Assembly: GCF_008830365.1 (NCBI RefSeq)
Contig: NZ_WBKI01000001.1
Location: 558,001 to 622,000, forward strand
Length of the DNA: 64,000 nucleotides
Source: Serratia proteamaculans
Lineage (GTDB): Bacteria; Pseudomonadota; Gammaproteobacteria; Enterobacterales; Enterobacteriaceae
Direction: 5' to 3'
The notes under the pieces were generated by a model, which worked only from the letters and a program-made list of their open reading frames with translations, was not told the origin of the DNA and searched no databases. How positions within the stretch are numbered: position 1 is the first letter of the stretch; every line of letters starts with the position of its first letter. The position numbers and the translations under genes are program-made. Below, in pieces: positions 1 to 9,012 of this stretch.

Positions 1-697
1 AACGCGCCACAAAGGTGTTGGCGGGCGCATCGTAGATCTCCAGCGGCTTGCCCTGTTGCACGATATTGCCGTCTTTCATCACCACGATTTGGTCGGCCAG
101 CGTCATCGCTTCAATCTGGTCGTGGGTGACGTACACCGTGGTGGTCTTGAACTGCTGATGCAGCGATTTGATCTCGGCGCGCAGCTCCATCCGCAATTGG
201 GCGTCAAGGTTGGACAGCGGCTCATCGAATAAAAAGACTTTCGGGTTGCGCACCATAGCGCGGCCCATCGCCACCCGCTGGCGCTGGCCGCCGGACAGCT
301 CTTTGGGATAGCGTTGTAAAAGATGGTCGATCGCCAGAATACGCGCGGCCTGCAGTACTTTGCTTTGCTGCTCGTTTTTGGCGACCTTCATCACCTGCAT
401 ATGAAACGCCATGTTTTCCGCCACCGTCAGGTGCGGGTAGAGCGCGTAGCTCTGGAACACCATGGCAATATCGCGATCGGCCGGATCCAGATCGTTGATC
501 TTTTGTTTATCCAGCAGGATCGCGCCTTCGGTCAGCGTATCCAGCCCGGCCAGCAGGCGTAACAGCGTGGACTTGCCGCAGCCGGACGGGCCGACCAGCA
601 CGGTAAAACTGCCGTCGGGGATAGTTAAATCCAGCGGGTTCAGCACCCGCAGTTTGCCGTAGTATTTGGCCACTTTTACCAGTTCGACACTAGCCAT
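1..697 (-). CDS. Sugar ABC transporter ATP-binding protein (MalK/UgpC type), 3' end outside window
   Basis: This is the ATPase that would energise the importer encoded just upstream in the same operon. The visible 232 residues show Walker A (GPSGCGKST), the Q-loop region (MVFQSYALYPH), the ABC signature (LSGGQRQR), Walker B followed by DEP (VFLFDEP) and the switch histidine (VTHDQIEAM), in the order and spacing of MalK/UgpC proteins. The C-terminal regulatory OB-fold domain lies outside the window. The start ATG overlaps the stop of the kinase gene (TGATG), which suggests translational coupling. The family is certain; the transported sugar is unknown. Confidence 0.93.
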   Translation of the reverse strand, partial: MASVELVKVAKYYGKLRVLNPLDLTIPDGSFTVLVGPSGCGKSTLLRLLAGLDTLTEGAILLDKQKINDLDPADRDIAMVFQSYALYPHLTVAENMAFHMQVMKVAKNEQQSKVLQAARILAIDHLLQRYPKELSGGQRQRVAMGRAMVRNPKVFLFDEPLSNLDAQLRMELRAEIKSLHQQFKTTTVYVTHDQIEAMTLADQIVVMKDGNIVQQGKPLEIYDAPANTFVAR

Positions 698-1650
698 CAG
701 ACCATTTCTCCGGCGCAGGTTTTCAGGGTATTCCAGTCCAGATATTGGCGTGGCGAACTGCTGATGGCGTGGCTGGCGGCACGAATGCCCCAGCGAAGCG
801 CCACCGCGGCCGAATGGCCGTGCAGGCAGGCCGTCAGAAAACCGGCGTTAAAACTGTCGCCCGCACCTATGGTATCGACCACCTTGATCGGATGTGCTGC
901 CGCCTGCAACTGCCGTTCACCACACCACATGCGTGCGCCGTCCGGGCCGCATTTCACTACGCAGGCCGCATCGGCCGGCTGTTGCCGGTTTAGAGTGCGG
1001 GCGGCGGTATACAGATCCTGATGGCCCGCCATACCGCAGGTTTCCACTTCATTCAGCAGCAGCAGGTCGCAGAATGGCAGCCAGTCGGCGATCTGCCCGC
1101 GTAGCGCATCGCTCCAGCCCTGTGGCGGCCAGCCGGTATCGACCGCAATGCGGTAGCCGCGTTGACGCAGGGTTTGCAGCAACGCCGGATATTCTGCCAA
1201 CAAGGTGGTGCACAGGAAGGTGCCGCACAGCAAAATGGTGTCGCCATTACCGGCGAACAGCGGGATCTGATGCAGTACGTCGTCCTGGCTCAGGCGGGTA
1301 ATATGGCCTTGGTTGCTGAAAAAGGTGCGCTCGTTGTCGGGATGGGTCACGCCGAAGGTTAGCGAGGTTTCGCAACTGTAGGTCGGCCAGTACAGCGAGC
1401 TCTCCGGGAACAACTGCGCCAGCCAGGGGCTGAAGTAGTCATTGCCCTGATTGGCCACCAGCCGATAAGGGGTTTCCAGCGCCGCCAGCGCCAGCGCGCA
1501 GTTGCCGGCCGAGCCGCCGGGGCGCAGTTCGCTGTGATCCAGCATCGCCTCAGTGCCTTTTTGCGGCCACTGTTGCAGGGTGCTCATGATCACGTCGACG
1601 TTGATATTGCCCACCACGTACAGCGTGGGTCTGGTGTTGGTACTCATCAT
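697..1650 (-). CDS. PfkB-family carbohydrate kinase
   Basis: A 317-residue ribokinase/PfkB-fold sugar kinase. It has the N-terminal substrate-binding glycine pair (RPGGSAGN, about residues 44-51) and the C-terminal PfkB signature with the anion hole and catalytic Asp (DTIGAGDSFNAGF, about residues 259-271). It sits between the permease and ATPase genes of a sugar ABC importer, so it probably phosphorylates the imported sugar or a product of it in the cytoplasm. Two adjacent ATG codons could start it (1648-1650 or 1645-1647), behind GGGAAAT. The substrate cannot be read from the sequence. Confidence 0.9.
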   Translation of the reverse strand: MMSTNTRPTLYVVGNINVDVIMSTLQQWPQKGTEAMLDHSELRPGGSAGNCALALAALETPYRLVANQGNDYFSPWLAQLFPESSLYWPTYSCETSLTFGVTHPDNERTFFSNQGHITRLSQDDVLHQIPLFAGNGDTILLCGTFLCTTLLAEYPALLQTLRQRGYRIAVDTGWPPQGWSDALRGQIADWLPFCDLLLLNEVETCGMAGHQDLYTAARTLNRQQPADAACVVKCGPDGARMWCGERQLQAAAHPIKVVDTIGAGDSFNAGFLTACLHGHSAAVALRWGIRAASHAISSSPRQYLDWNTLKTCAGEMV

Positions 1651-1669
1651 ATTAATTTCCCTGAATAAA

Positions 1670-2509
1670 TTAGCCCTTGCTGCCGCCGTTGGTTAAACCG
1701 CTAACCAGCGTTTTTTGCAGCCCGATGGCAATGAAAAGCGGCGGAATGGCAGCCAGGATGCCGACGGCGGCGATCAGCCCGTCATCGGTGGCGCGCCCGG
1801 CGGTGAAACCGGCGATGGTCACCGGCAGCGTCTGCGCCTGAATATTGCTGGTGAACAGCAGCGCGTAGAAAAATTCGTCCCAGGCCAGCAGCCAACCAAA
1901 CAGCGCCGAGGCCCCCAGCGCCGGCTTGGCCAACGGCAGCGTAATACGTAACAGTACCTGCCACTGACGTAACCCATCCAGCCGCGCCGCCTGTTCAATA
2001 TCGATCGGCAGGGCGTCGAACTGGTTTTTCAGCATCCAGGTGAGGAACGGCAGGATCAGCGAGCAGTAGACCAGCACCAGGCCGATATGGGTGTTCAGCA
2101 GCGCCAATTGCTGCAGGATAAAATACAGCGGCAGCACGAAGGCCACCGGTGGCACCATGTAAATCGCCAGGCTGGCAAACAGCCAGCCGTCGCGGCCGGG
2201 ATAGCGCGAGAAGCTGAACGCCGACGGGATCGCCAACAACAACGAAATCAGCGTAGCGCCGCAGGCCACCAGCAGGCTGTTGAACAGCGCGTGCAGGAAC
2301 AAGGCTCCCGGCTGGCCGGGCTGCAAAGACAGCAGGCTGGCGTAGCGCGAAAAATCCCAGTGGCGCGGCAACCATTCCAGCGGCACCCGGGTGAGATCGG
2401 CCGAGGAACTGACGCTCATCAGAAACAACCACAGCATCGGCGCGAGGATCGACATGGCCAGCAGCAGCGCAGCGCCATAGCGCAATATCAGGCGGATTTT
2501 ACGCTTCAT
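1670..2509 (-). CDS. Carbohydrate ABC transporter permease (MalG-like)
   Basis: A 279-residue inner-membrane permease of the MalG/UgpE type. It has about six hydrophobic segments and the cytoplasmic EAA loop (EQAARLDGLRQWQVLLRI followed by LPLAKP) that docks on the ATPase. It pairs with the MalF-like permease whose gene overlaps its start by 11 bp. The gene order (binding protein, two permeases, kinase, ATPase) is that of a CUT1-class sugar importer, whose usual substrates are di- or oligosaccharides, glycosides or polyols. Confidence 0.93.
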   Translation of the reverse strand: MKRKIRLILRYGAALLLAMSILAPMLWLFLMSVSSSADLTRVPLEWLPRHWDFSRYASLLSLQPGQPGALFLHALFNSLLVACGATLISLLLAIPSAFSFSRYPGRDGWLFASLAIYMVPPVAFVLPLYFILQQLALLNTHIGLVLVYCSLILPFLTWMLKNQFDALPIDIEQAARLDGLRQWQVLLRITLPLAKPALGASALFGWLLAWDEFFYALLFTSNIQAQTLPVTIAGFTAGRATDDGLIAAVGILAAIPPLFIAIGLQKTLVSGLTNGGSKG

Positions 2510-3413
2510 CGGCGGGGCTCCTTCTGCGCTGGCGGAACAGCATCAGCATGTACAGTGCGATCAACAGGCCGCACAGCAGGGTCATTAACACCGCATAGGC
2601 CGCGCCGCTGCCGGCCCGCAAATAGCTGAACGACTCCTGATAAACGAAGAAGCTGAGGGTCTTGGTACTGTCCATCGGCCCGCCGCGCGTCATCACGTAA
2701 ATGATGTCGAATACCTTGAAAGCGTCAATGGTGCGCAGCACCAACGCCACCGCCAGCGGAGCCAGAATGGCGGGCAGGGTGATGGCACGGAAGCGTCGCC
2801 AGGCGGAAGCGCCGTCCAGTCGGGCGGCTTCATACAGGTCGTCCGGGATCGATTGCAACGCCGCCAGCGTCAGTAGGGTGATCAGCGGGTAGTTCTTCCA
2901 GATGTCCGCCAGCATGACTGCGTTAAGCGCCGAGGCCGGGTCTCCCAGCCAACTGCGGTAGTGGTCAATCACCCCGAGCTGGGTCAACAGCGCGTTGATG
3001 CTGCCGTAATCCGGGTTGAAATTCAGCCGCCACATCGTGGCGTTGACGATGGTGGGGAGCGCCCAGGGCAAAATCACCAGCACCCGCAGCACATTACGGC
3101 CGTGGAATTTCTGGTTAAGCAGCAGCGCCACCAGTACGCCGATCACCCCTTCGAACGCCACCGAAACCAGGGTGAAATACAGCGTGCGCCACAGCGCGGC
3201 CTGAAAATCCGGGTCGGTCAGGGCATAGATAAAGTTATCCGCGCCAACCCAGGCCGGCGTTATGTCGTTACCCACCAGTGCTGCGTCGGTAAAGCTCAGC
3301 CACAGGGTACGGCCCAGCGGCCAGGCGGTTAACAGCAGCATCATTAGCAGCATGGGTGCCAGCAGCACCCATGCCTGACGCCGCTCACGTTGAGGTAAAG
3401 TGAGCATGCTCAT
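2499..3413 (-). CDS. Carbohydrate ABC transporter permease (MalF/UgpA-like)
   Basis: A 304-residue permease with a cytoplasmic N-terminus, a first membrane helix (VLLAPMLLMMLLLTAWPLG) and the EAA loop (YEAARLDGASAWRRFRAITLP). It forms the heterodimeric channel with the downstream MalG-like subunit. It begins 3 bp after the stop of the solute-binding protein gene. A second ATG two codons inside (MSM) is an equally possible start. Confidence 0.93.
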   Translation of the reverse strand: MSMLTLPQRERRQAWVLLAPMLLMMLLLTAWPLGRTLWLSFTDAALVGNDITPAWVGADNFIYALTDPDFQAALWRTLYFTLVSVAFEGVIGVLVALLLNQKFHGRNVLRVLVILPWALPTIVNATMWRLNFNPDYGSINALLTQLGVIDHYRSWLGDPASALNAVMLADIWKNYPLITLLTLAALQSIPDDLYEAARLDGASAWRRFRAITLPAILAPLAVALVLRTIDAFKVFDIIYVMTRGGPMDSTKTLSFFVYQESFSYLRAGSGAAYAVLMTLLCGLLIALYMLMLFRQRRRSPADEA

Positions 3414-3416
3414 CGC

Positions 3417-4667
3417 TTAACGCAACCGTGCAGCGCTTTGGGTCGCGGCATCCAGCCCGGCCTGTGGCGTGATCTTGCCTTGCAGGATCTGCTGCAAGTC
3501 CTGCTGCAAACCGTTGGACAACCGGGAGTAATCGGCGGTTTCAGGGCGCGACAGCATCACGTTCAGTGACTGCTTGGCGGCGGCGATCAGCGGTTCCTGA
3601 TCTTTCTGCACCGCCGGGTCGTCGTAGGACGACTTCCAGATCGGCAGGCTCAGCTTGGCGTATTTGTCCTGCACCGGCTGTGAGGTCATGTAGCTGATGT
3701 ACTGCCAGGCCTGATCGGGGTGGGCGCTGGCCTTGGCGATACCCAGCCCCATGGAGCCGTTCACCGCAGAAACCTGGCCTGCTACCGATCCCGGAGCCGG
3801 GACGATACCGACGTCACCGGCCACTTTGCTTTGCTTCGGATCGTTGGCCATGTTGTACATGTAGGTCCAGTTGAGCGCGAAGGCCGCATCGCCGTTGGAG
3901 AACGCCTTACGCACGTCCTCTTCCAGATATTCGCGGGAGTTCGGGTTGGTCAGCCCCTTATCCAGCGAGGCTTTCATATAGTCGACGGCCTGCAGAGAAC
4001 CCGGGCTGGAGAAGGTAATTTTACCCTGCTGGATAAACTGGCCTTTGAAGGCGGACACCAGCGTGGTGTAGTCGCAAACCAGCGCCTCGGCCTGTGACCA
4101 GCTCCACACCAGTGGATACTTGACCACGTTTTTCTGCTTGAGAATTTCAGCCTGCTGCGCCAGTTCCTGCCAGGTTTGCGGCGGGGCGGTTATCCCGGCC
4201 TTGGCCAGCATGGCTTTGTTGTAATACAGGTATTTGGTGTCGAGGATCCACGGCATGCCCCAGCGCTTGTCCTTGTAGGTGACGGTAGTCATGGCACCGG
4301 CAAAGATCTTGCCGCTGTCGTCGGCGCTGATGCGCGAGGTGACGTCTTGCAGCAGGCCGAATTTGGTGAATTCTGCCGGCCAGATGGCGTCGAACAGCAC
4401 CACATCGTAGCCGTTGCTGCCTGCGCCGCGTGCCGCGACGATTTTATCGTGCAGCGCTTCGTAAGGGACAAACTCCAGGTTAACGGTGATATCCGGGTGC
4501 TGTTTGCTAAAATCCGCGGTCATGGCACGGATGTCGTTTTCGCTGTAGGCCGCCTGGGTCATAAACAACGCATTGATTTGCGTTGGGGCGGCATAGGCGG
4601 ATGACAGGCTGAGCGCCAGGGCAGACAGGGTACAGGCTGCCGTAGCGGCGAGGGTATGGCTTTTCAT
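3417..4667 (-). CDS. Periplasmic solute-binding protein, family 1 (sugar)
   Basis: A 416-residue extracellular sugar-binding protein, first gene of the importer operon. A Sec signal peptide of about 26 residues ends at SSAYA-APTQ. The mature part has the family features: an early YSENDIRAMTADF-type helix, a YDVVLFDAIWPAEF segment and the WGMPWILDTKYLYYNKAML hinge region. It is divergent from the ROK regulator across a 100-bp AT-rich gap that must hold both promoters. The ligand is unknown. Confidence 0.93.
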   Translation of the reverse strand: MKSHTLAATAACTLSALALSLSSAYAAPTQINALFMTQAAYSENDIRAMTADFSKQHPDITVNLEFVPYEALHDKIVAARGAGSNGYDVVLFDAIWPAEFTKFGLLQDVTSRISADDSGKIFAGAMTTVTYKDKRWGMPWILDTKYLYYNKAMLAKAGITAPPQTWQELAQQAEILKQKNVVKYPLVWSWSQAEALVCDYTTLVSAFKGQFIQQGKITFSSPGSLQAVDYMKASLDKGLTNPNSREYLEEDVRKAFSNGDAAFALNWTYMYNMANDPKQSKVAGDVGIVPAPGSVAGQVSAVNGSMGLGIAKASAHPDQAWQYISYMTSQPVQDKYAKLSLPIWKSSYDDPAVQKDQEPLIAAAKQSLNVMLSRPETADYSRLSNGLQQDLQQILQGKITPQAGLDAATQSAARLR

Positions 4668-4767
4668 TGTGCGTTCTCCGGTGTTAAAAAGATTCTTAAA
4701 TCAATTTGATTGCTTTATTGGAGGGCACCATACTGCAAAGACGATTTCCCTTTCTGCATAGGCAGTT

Positions 4768-5940
4768 ATGACGACTTCCGGCACTAACCTTGAACATGCT
4801 CGTGCACACAACCGGCGCGTAGTGATAGAGGCTATCCGTCTGCACGGTGAACTGACCCGTGCCGAAATTGCCCGGCTGACCTCACTGACGCCACAAACCG
4901 TTTCAAACATCGCAACAGAACTGGAACAGGCCGGCATTCTTTCCTCGCACCTGCCGCGTCGTGCCGGCGGGCGAGGTCAACCGGCCACGCCGTTGACCCT
5001 GAATCCTGACAGTGCGTATTCCATCGGCATCCATCTGGATCATCAATCACTACTGCTTATCGTGGTTGATTTGTCAGGCAGCGTTCGTTTCCACCGGCTG
5101 ATTATGGTGCAAAAGCCGCAACCTGCTGCCACCTTGAAACTGATTTGTGATGTACTGCAAGAAATGCGCCAGCAGCCGGATCTGAGCTGGAGAAAAATGC
5201 TGGGCATTGGCGTGGTGATGCCGGGGCCGTTCGGCGTGGAGGGAATTTCATCCGTGGGGCCGACCACCCTCAACGGCTGGGAAAATATCGATGTAGTAGC
5301 CGAACTTAACGCGCAGAGTGGCCTGCCGGTGACGTTGGAGAACGATGCCACCGTCGCGGCTATCGGCGAACGTCTGCACGGTGTCGCCAGGCAGCTTAAT
5401 TCATTTATTTATTTGTACATTGGCACCGGTCTGGGGGCGGGGATTTTCACCGACGGCCGAATTTATACCGGCCATGCGCACAATGCTGGTGAAGTCGGCC
5501 ACATGATTGTGCAACCGGGCGGGCGGGCCTGCTACTGCGGCAACCAAGGCTGCCTGGAACGTTATGTCTCACTGCAGGCGGCCTACGAAAGCTGCGGGCT
5601 GGATCCGATGCGCGCCATGCCGCAGGACTTGCTGGCGTTACCGCAGCCGAAGATTGACGCCTGGCTGGATTCAGCGGTGCCGGCGTTACGTCAGGCCATC
5701 AACATTATCGAATGCATGTTTGATGCTGAAGCGGTGATTATTGGTGGGCTGATGCCCGAAAGCCTGGTGGAACAGCTGATCAAACGATTAGCGCCACTGC
5801 ACCGCTCGGTGCGCAGCAAATACCTCGACGGCCTGCGGGTGCGACTGGGTACTACCGGTGCGGATACCGCCGCATTAGGTGCGGCAGCGTTACCACTGTT
5901 TGATGAGTTCAACCCGCGTTATGAAGTGTTATTGAAGTAA
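4768..5940 (+). CDS. ROK-family transcriptional regulator (NagC/Mlc/XylR type)
   Basis: 390 residues. The N-terminus is a winged helix-turn-helix (about residues 16-60, RAEIARLTSLTPQTVSNIATEL). It is followed by the ROK sugar-kinase fold with an ATP-type loop (GTGLGAGIF) and the zinc signature (GEVGHMIVQPGGRACYCGNQGCLERY). That combination marks a sugar-responsive repressor rather than a kinase. It is divergent from the binding-protein gene, so local control of the importer operon is the simplest inference. The start at 4768 leaves a weak AGGCAG ribosome site and a normal N-terminus. Confidence 0.9.
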   Translation: MTTSGTNLEHARAHNRRVVIEAIRLHGELTRAEIARLTSLTPQTVSNIATELEQAGILSSHLPRRAGGRGQPATPLTLNPDSAYSIGIHLDHQSLLLIVVDLSGSVRFHRLIMVQKPQPAATLKLICDVLQEMRQQPDLSWRKMLGIGVVMPGPFGVEGISSVGPTTLNGWENIDVVAELNAQSGLPVTLENDATVAAIGERLHGVARQLNSFIYLYIGTGLGAGIFTDGRIYTGHAHNAGEVGHMIVQPGGRACYCGNQGCLERYVSLQAAYESCGLDPMRAMPQDLLALPQPKIDAWLDSAVPALRQAINIIECMFDAEAVIIGGLMPESLVEQLIKRLAPLHRSVRSKYLDGLRVRLGTTGADTAALGAAALPLFDEFNPRYEVLLK

Positions 5941-5967
5941 TAACTTTCATCCCACGATTTCTATTGT

Positions 5968-5984
5968 TGCCCGTTATTGGTGCA
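5968..5984 (+). promoter_or_regulatory. NtrC-like enhancer site upstream of guaD
   Basis: TGCCCGTTATTGGTGCA matches the NtrC consensus TGCACC-N5-GGTGCA at 10 of 12 fixed positions. It lies about 150-165 bp upstream of the sigma-54 type promoter at 6132, a usual distance for an enhancer. The match was made by eye from the remembered consensus. Confidence 0.5.
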
Positions 5985-6005
5985 GGCTCATAATTAGCCC
6001 AACAC

Positions 6006-6042
6006 AAGCAAACGGTTGCTATTTAAGGGCAACCGTTTGCTT
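6006..6042 (+). promoter_or_regulatory. Two PurR-like boxes forming a perfect 14-bp inverted repeat
   Basis: The arms 6006-6019 and 6029-6042 are exact reverse complements. Each arm is itself a CG-centred near-palindrome (GCAAACGGTTGC and GCAACCGTTTGC) that fits the PurR/LacI-type pattern ANGCAANCGNTTNCNT with one mismatch. The two centres are 21 bp apart, two helical turns. An alternative reading is a factor-independent terminator for the ROK gene, but the U tract is poor (TTATTTG). The position between the NtrC-like site and the sigma-54 promoter of a purine operon favours an operator. Confidence 0.45.
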
Positions 6043-6131
6043 ATTTGCCGCTTATTTTTATTGATTCAGATTATTGTGCGAGTGATTTTTATCTGATTGT
6101 TTTTAAAAGAAAACATGCATTAAAAAACCAA

Positions 6132-6148
6132 CTGGCACGCCGCTTGCT
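6132..6148 (+). promoter_or_regulatory. Sigma-54 (RpoN) promoter for guaD-xdhABC
   Basis: CTGGCACGCCGCTTGCT matches the -24/-12 consensus (TGGCAC-N5-TTGC) at every core position. Transcription would start near 6159, about 95 bp before the guaD ATG. Sigma-54 with NtrC control is known for purine-catabolic hpx genes of Klebsiella. Here it suggests that guanine and xanthine are used as nitrogen sources. Confidence 0.75.
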
Positions 6149-6253
6149 ATCCTTAAATCAACACCTGCGATCGATAAAAAGACCGCCATAGTTCCCCCGG
6201 CTGAATTCACTCCGCCGGGTGCTGTGCGCTGGTCGGTAGAGAAGGAAAGCAAA

Positions 6254-7585
6254 ATGAGCATGTCATTCACCACGGCGGTCCGTGGCAATTTTTTTGATAT
6301 TGCTGCCTGCGTGGATCAGCCGCAGCAGTTAGAGCAACATCTGCGACATATTCCGGACGGATTACTGCTGCTCGATGAAGGCACCATTGTCTGGTTTGGC
6401 CCCTGGCAGCAGGGTGAGGCGTTGTTACCACCGGGGTTTGAGGTCACTCATTATCAGGACAAACTGATCGTGCCGGGTTTTATCGACAGCCATATTCATT
6501 ATCCGCAAACCGAAATGATCGGCGCCTATGGCGATCGGCTGCTGGCGTGGCTGAAGCATTACACCTTTCCGACAGAAAGCCAGTTCTGCTGCGAGCAGCA
6601 CTCCGACAAGATGTCGGCTTTCTTTCTGCAACAGCTGTTAAGCAACGGCACCACCACGGCGCTGGTGTTTGGCACCGTACACCCGCAGTCGGTTGAAGCG
6701 CTGTTCAGTCAGGCCGCGGCGCTGAATATGCGCCTGATCGCCGGTAAGGTGATGATGGACCGCCATGCGCCGGACGAACTGCTGGAAACCCCGGAGCAGA
6801 GCTACCGCCAGACACGTGAGCTGATCGAACGCTGGCACGGAAAGCAACGGCTGAGCTATGCCATTACGCCGCGTTTTGCGCCGACCAGCACCCCGGCGTT
6901 GTTGGCTCAGGTACAGCGGCTGCGTGAAGAGTTTCCGGATGCCTATTTGCACACCCACCTGAGCGAAAACCAGGAAGAAATCGCCTGGGTGAAGGAACTG
7001 TTCCCGGACAGTCGCAGCTACCTGGATGTTTATCATCAGTATGGGCTGACCGGTGAGAGAAGCGTGTTCGCTCACTGCCTGCATCTGGAAGAGCAAGAGT
7101 GGGACTGCCTGTGCCAGACCCGCTCGGCGATCGCTTTTTGCCCGACTTCCAACCTGTTCCTCGGTAGCGGGTTGTTCAACCTGCAAAAAGCCTGGCAGAA
7201 GCAGGTCCGGCTGGGCATCGGTACCGACGTGGGCGCCGGTACCACCTTCAATATGCTGCAAACGTTGGGTGAGGCTTACAAGGTCGGTCAGTTGCAACGC
7301 TATCAGCTCTCGGCCTGTGAGGCCTTCTACCACGCAACGTTGGGTGGGGCGCGGGCGCTGTCGCTGGATGACAAAATTGGCAACTTTGGGGTCGGCAAAG
7401 AGGCGGACTTCGTGGTGCTGGATCCGGCGGTGTCGCCGCTGCAAAAGCTGCGCCATGAAAACAGCCATGCACTGACTGAGCAACTGTTTGTGTTGATGAC
7501 GCTGGGCGACGACCGCAACGTTTACCGAACCTACGTCGACGGCAAAGTGGTGTATCGACCGACTACCCAGCAGGAGGCCGCATGA
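6254..7585 (+). CDS. guaD: Guanine deaminase
   Basis: A 443-residue amidohydrolase that deaminates guanine to xanthine and ammonia. Metal-site motifs are visible: DSHIHYPQ (HxH of strand 1), HTHLSEN and the late Asp in GTDVGAGTT; SRSYLDVYHQYGL and FCPTSNLFLGSGLF are typical of GuaD. The ATG at 6254 is chosen over an upstream in-frame codon because AGGA lies just before it and the protein then begins like the family. The stop overlaps the xdhA start by 4 bp, so the product is made with the xanthine dehydrogenase that uses it. Confidence 0.95.
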   Translation: MSMSFTTAVRGNFFDIAACVDQPQQLEQHLRHIPDGLLLLDEGTIVWFGPWQQGEALLPPGFEVTHYQDKLIVPGFIDSHIHYPQTEMIGAYGDRLLAWLKHYTFPTESQFCCEQHSDKMSAFFLQQLLSNGTTTALVFGTVHPQSVEALFSQAAALNMRLIAGKVMMDRHAPDELLETPEQSYRQTRELIERWHGKQRLSYAITPRFAPTSTPALLAQVQRLREEFPDAYLHTHLSENQEEIAWVKELFPDSRSYLDVYHQYGLTGERSVFAHCLHLEEQEWDCLCQTRSAIAFCPTSNLFLGSGLFNLQKAWQKQVRLGIGTDVGAGTTFNMLQTLGEAYKVGQLQRYQLSACEAFYHATLGGARALSLDDKIGNFGVGKEADFVVLDPAVSPLQKLRHENSHALTEQLFVLMTLGDDRNVYRTYVDGKVVYRPTTQQEAA

Positions 7586-9012
7586 TCCAGTTTCTGCTTA
7601 ATCAAACGCTGAAAAATGAGCGAGCAATCGATCCCAATACCACGGTGCTGAACTACCTGCGCCGCGATCTCGGCCGCTGCGGCACCAAAGAAGGCTGCGC
7701 GTCCGGTGACTGTGGTGCCTGCACCGTAGTGCTGGCGGAGCCGGACGGTGAACAATTGCGCTACCGCAGCGTTAACGCCTGCCTGACGTTTGTCAGTGCG
7801 CTGCATGGCAAGCAGTTGATCACCGTAGAGGATCTGAAACAGCAGGGGGAATTGCACAGCGTGCAGCAAGCGATGGTCGACTGCCACGGCTCACAGTGCG
7901 GTTTTTGCACACCAGGATTCGTGATGTCGATGTTCTGTCTGCAAAAGAATGGCGCGGCCTATCAGCGTGAACAGGCGCAGCAAGCACTGGCCGGTAATCT
8001 GTGCCGCTGTACGGGCTATCGGCCTATTTTGGCGGCGGCGCAGCAGGCGTGCGATAACAAAACGCCAGACAGCTTCGATCACCACCAACAGCAAACCCTG
8101 CAACGCCTGCAGGCTATTCCTGCGGCCACGCCGTTAGCGGCGGCAGGTAAGCGCTGTTTGCAGCCGCAAACCCTGGAGGAGCTGGCGACGCTGTATCAAC
8201 AGTATCCGCAGGCCAAACTGTTAGCAGGGGGCACCGATCTGGCGCTGGAAGTCACCCAGCGTCATCAGGATTTACCCTTGATGATCGCCATTGGCCAGAT
8301 AGCGGCGTTAAAGCAGGTGAGTCGACAGGACGACCGTCTGATCCTGGGGGCCGGTGCTGCGTTGAGCGACCTTTACCCGCTATTGGCCGATTACCACCCG
8401 GCCTTTGGCGAACTGTTGGCGCGTTTTGCTTCGCAGCAAATCCGCAATCAGGGCACGCTGGGGGGCAATATCGCCAACGCCTCACCGATTGGTGACGGTG
8501 CGCCGCTGCTGCTGGCGTTGGATGCACGGCTGATCTTGCACCGTGGCGCTACGCAGCGTGAGCTGCCGCTGAATGACTTTTTCATCGACTATCGGCAGAC
8601 CGCGTTGCAGCCGGGGGAATTTATTGAAAGCATCGTGCTGCCGGCCACCGCGCCTACAGATTTCCGCGCCTGGAAAGTGTCCAAGCGGCTGGAGGATGAT
8701 ATTTCTGCAGTATGTGGGGCCTTCAACCTGACCCTTGAACAGGGGATTATTCGAGATGCCCGGCTGGCGTTTGGCGGCATGGCCGCGACGCCGAAACGCG
8801 CCAGGCTGTGCGAACAGCAATTGGTGGGGCAGCCGTGGCGGCGGGCGACGATTGAACGTGCGGTTCAGGCGCTGGCGCAAGACTTTACGCCGCTGAGCGA
8901 TTTTCGTGCCAGTAGCGCTTATCGCCTGCTGGTGGCGCAAAATCTGCTGCGCCGCTATTTCATTGCGCTGACCGCGCCGCAACTGGCGATTGAGGTGACG
9001 GCTCATGAGTAA
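7582..9012 (+). CDS. xdhA: Xanthine dehydrogenase small subunit (2Fe-2S and FAD)
   Basis: A 476-residue electron-transfer subunit. N-terminal plant-type ferredoxin cysteines (GRCGTKEGCASGDCGACTV) are followed by the second cluster domain (CGFCTPGFVMS, GNLCRCTGYRPI). After about residue 190 comes the FAD-binding domain (LLAGGTDLALEV, IRNQGTLGGNIANASPIGD). It carries electrons from the molybdenum site in XdhB to NAD+. It overlaps guaD by 4 bp and xdhB by 8 bp, so the operon is tightly coupled. Confidence 0.96.
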   Translation: MIQFLLNQTLKNERAIDPNTTVLNYLRRDLGRCGTKEGCASGDCGACTVVLAEPDGEQLRYRSVNACLTFVSALHGKQLITVEDLKQQGELHSVQQAMVDCHGSQCGFCTPGFVMSMFCLQKNGAAYQREQAQQALAGNLCRCTGYRPILAAAQQACDNKTPDSFDHHQQQTLQRLQAIPAATPLAAAGKRCLQPQTLEELATLYQQYPQAKLLAGGTDLALEVTQRHQDLPLMIAIGQIAALKQVSRQDDRLILGAGAALSDLYPLLADYHPAFGELLARFASQQIRNQGTLGGNIANASPIGDGAPLLLALDARLILHRGATQRELPLNDFFIDYRQTALQPGEFIESIVLPATAPTDFRAWKVSKRLEDDISAVCGAFNLTLEQGIIRDARLAFGGMAATPKRARLCEQQLVGQPWRRATIERAVQALAQDFTPLSDFRASSAYRLLVAQNLLRRYFIALTAPQLAIEVTAHE

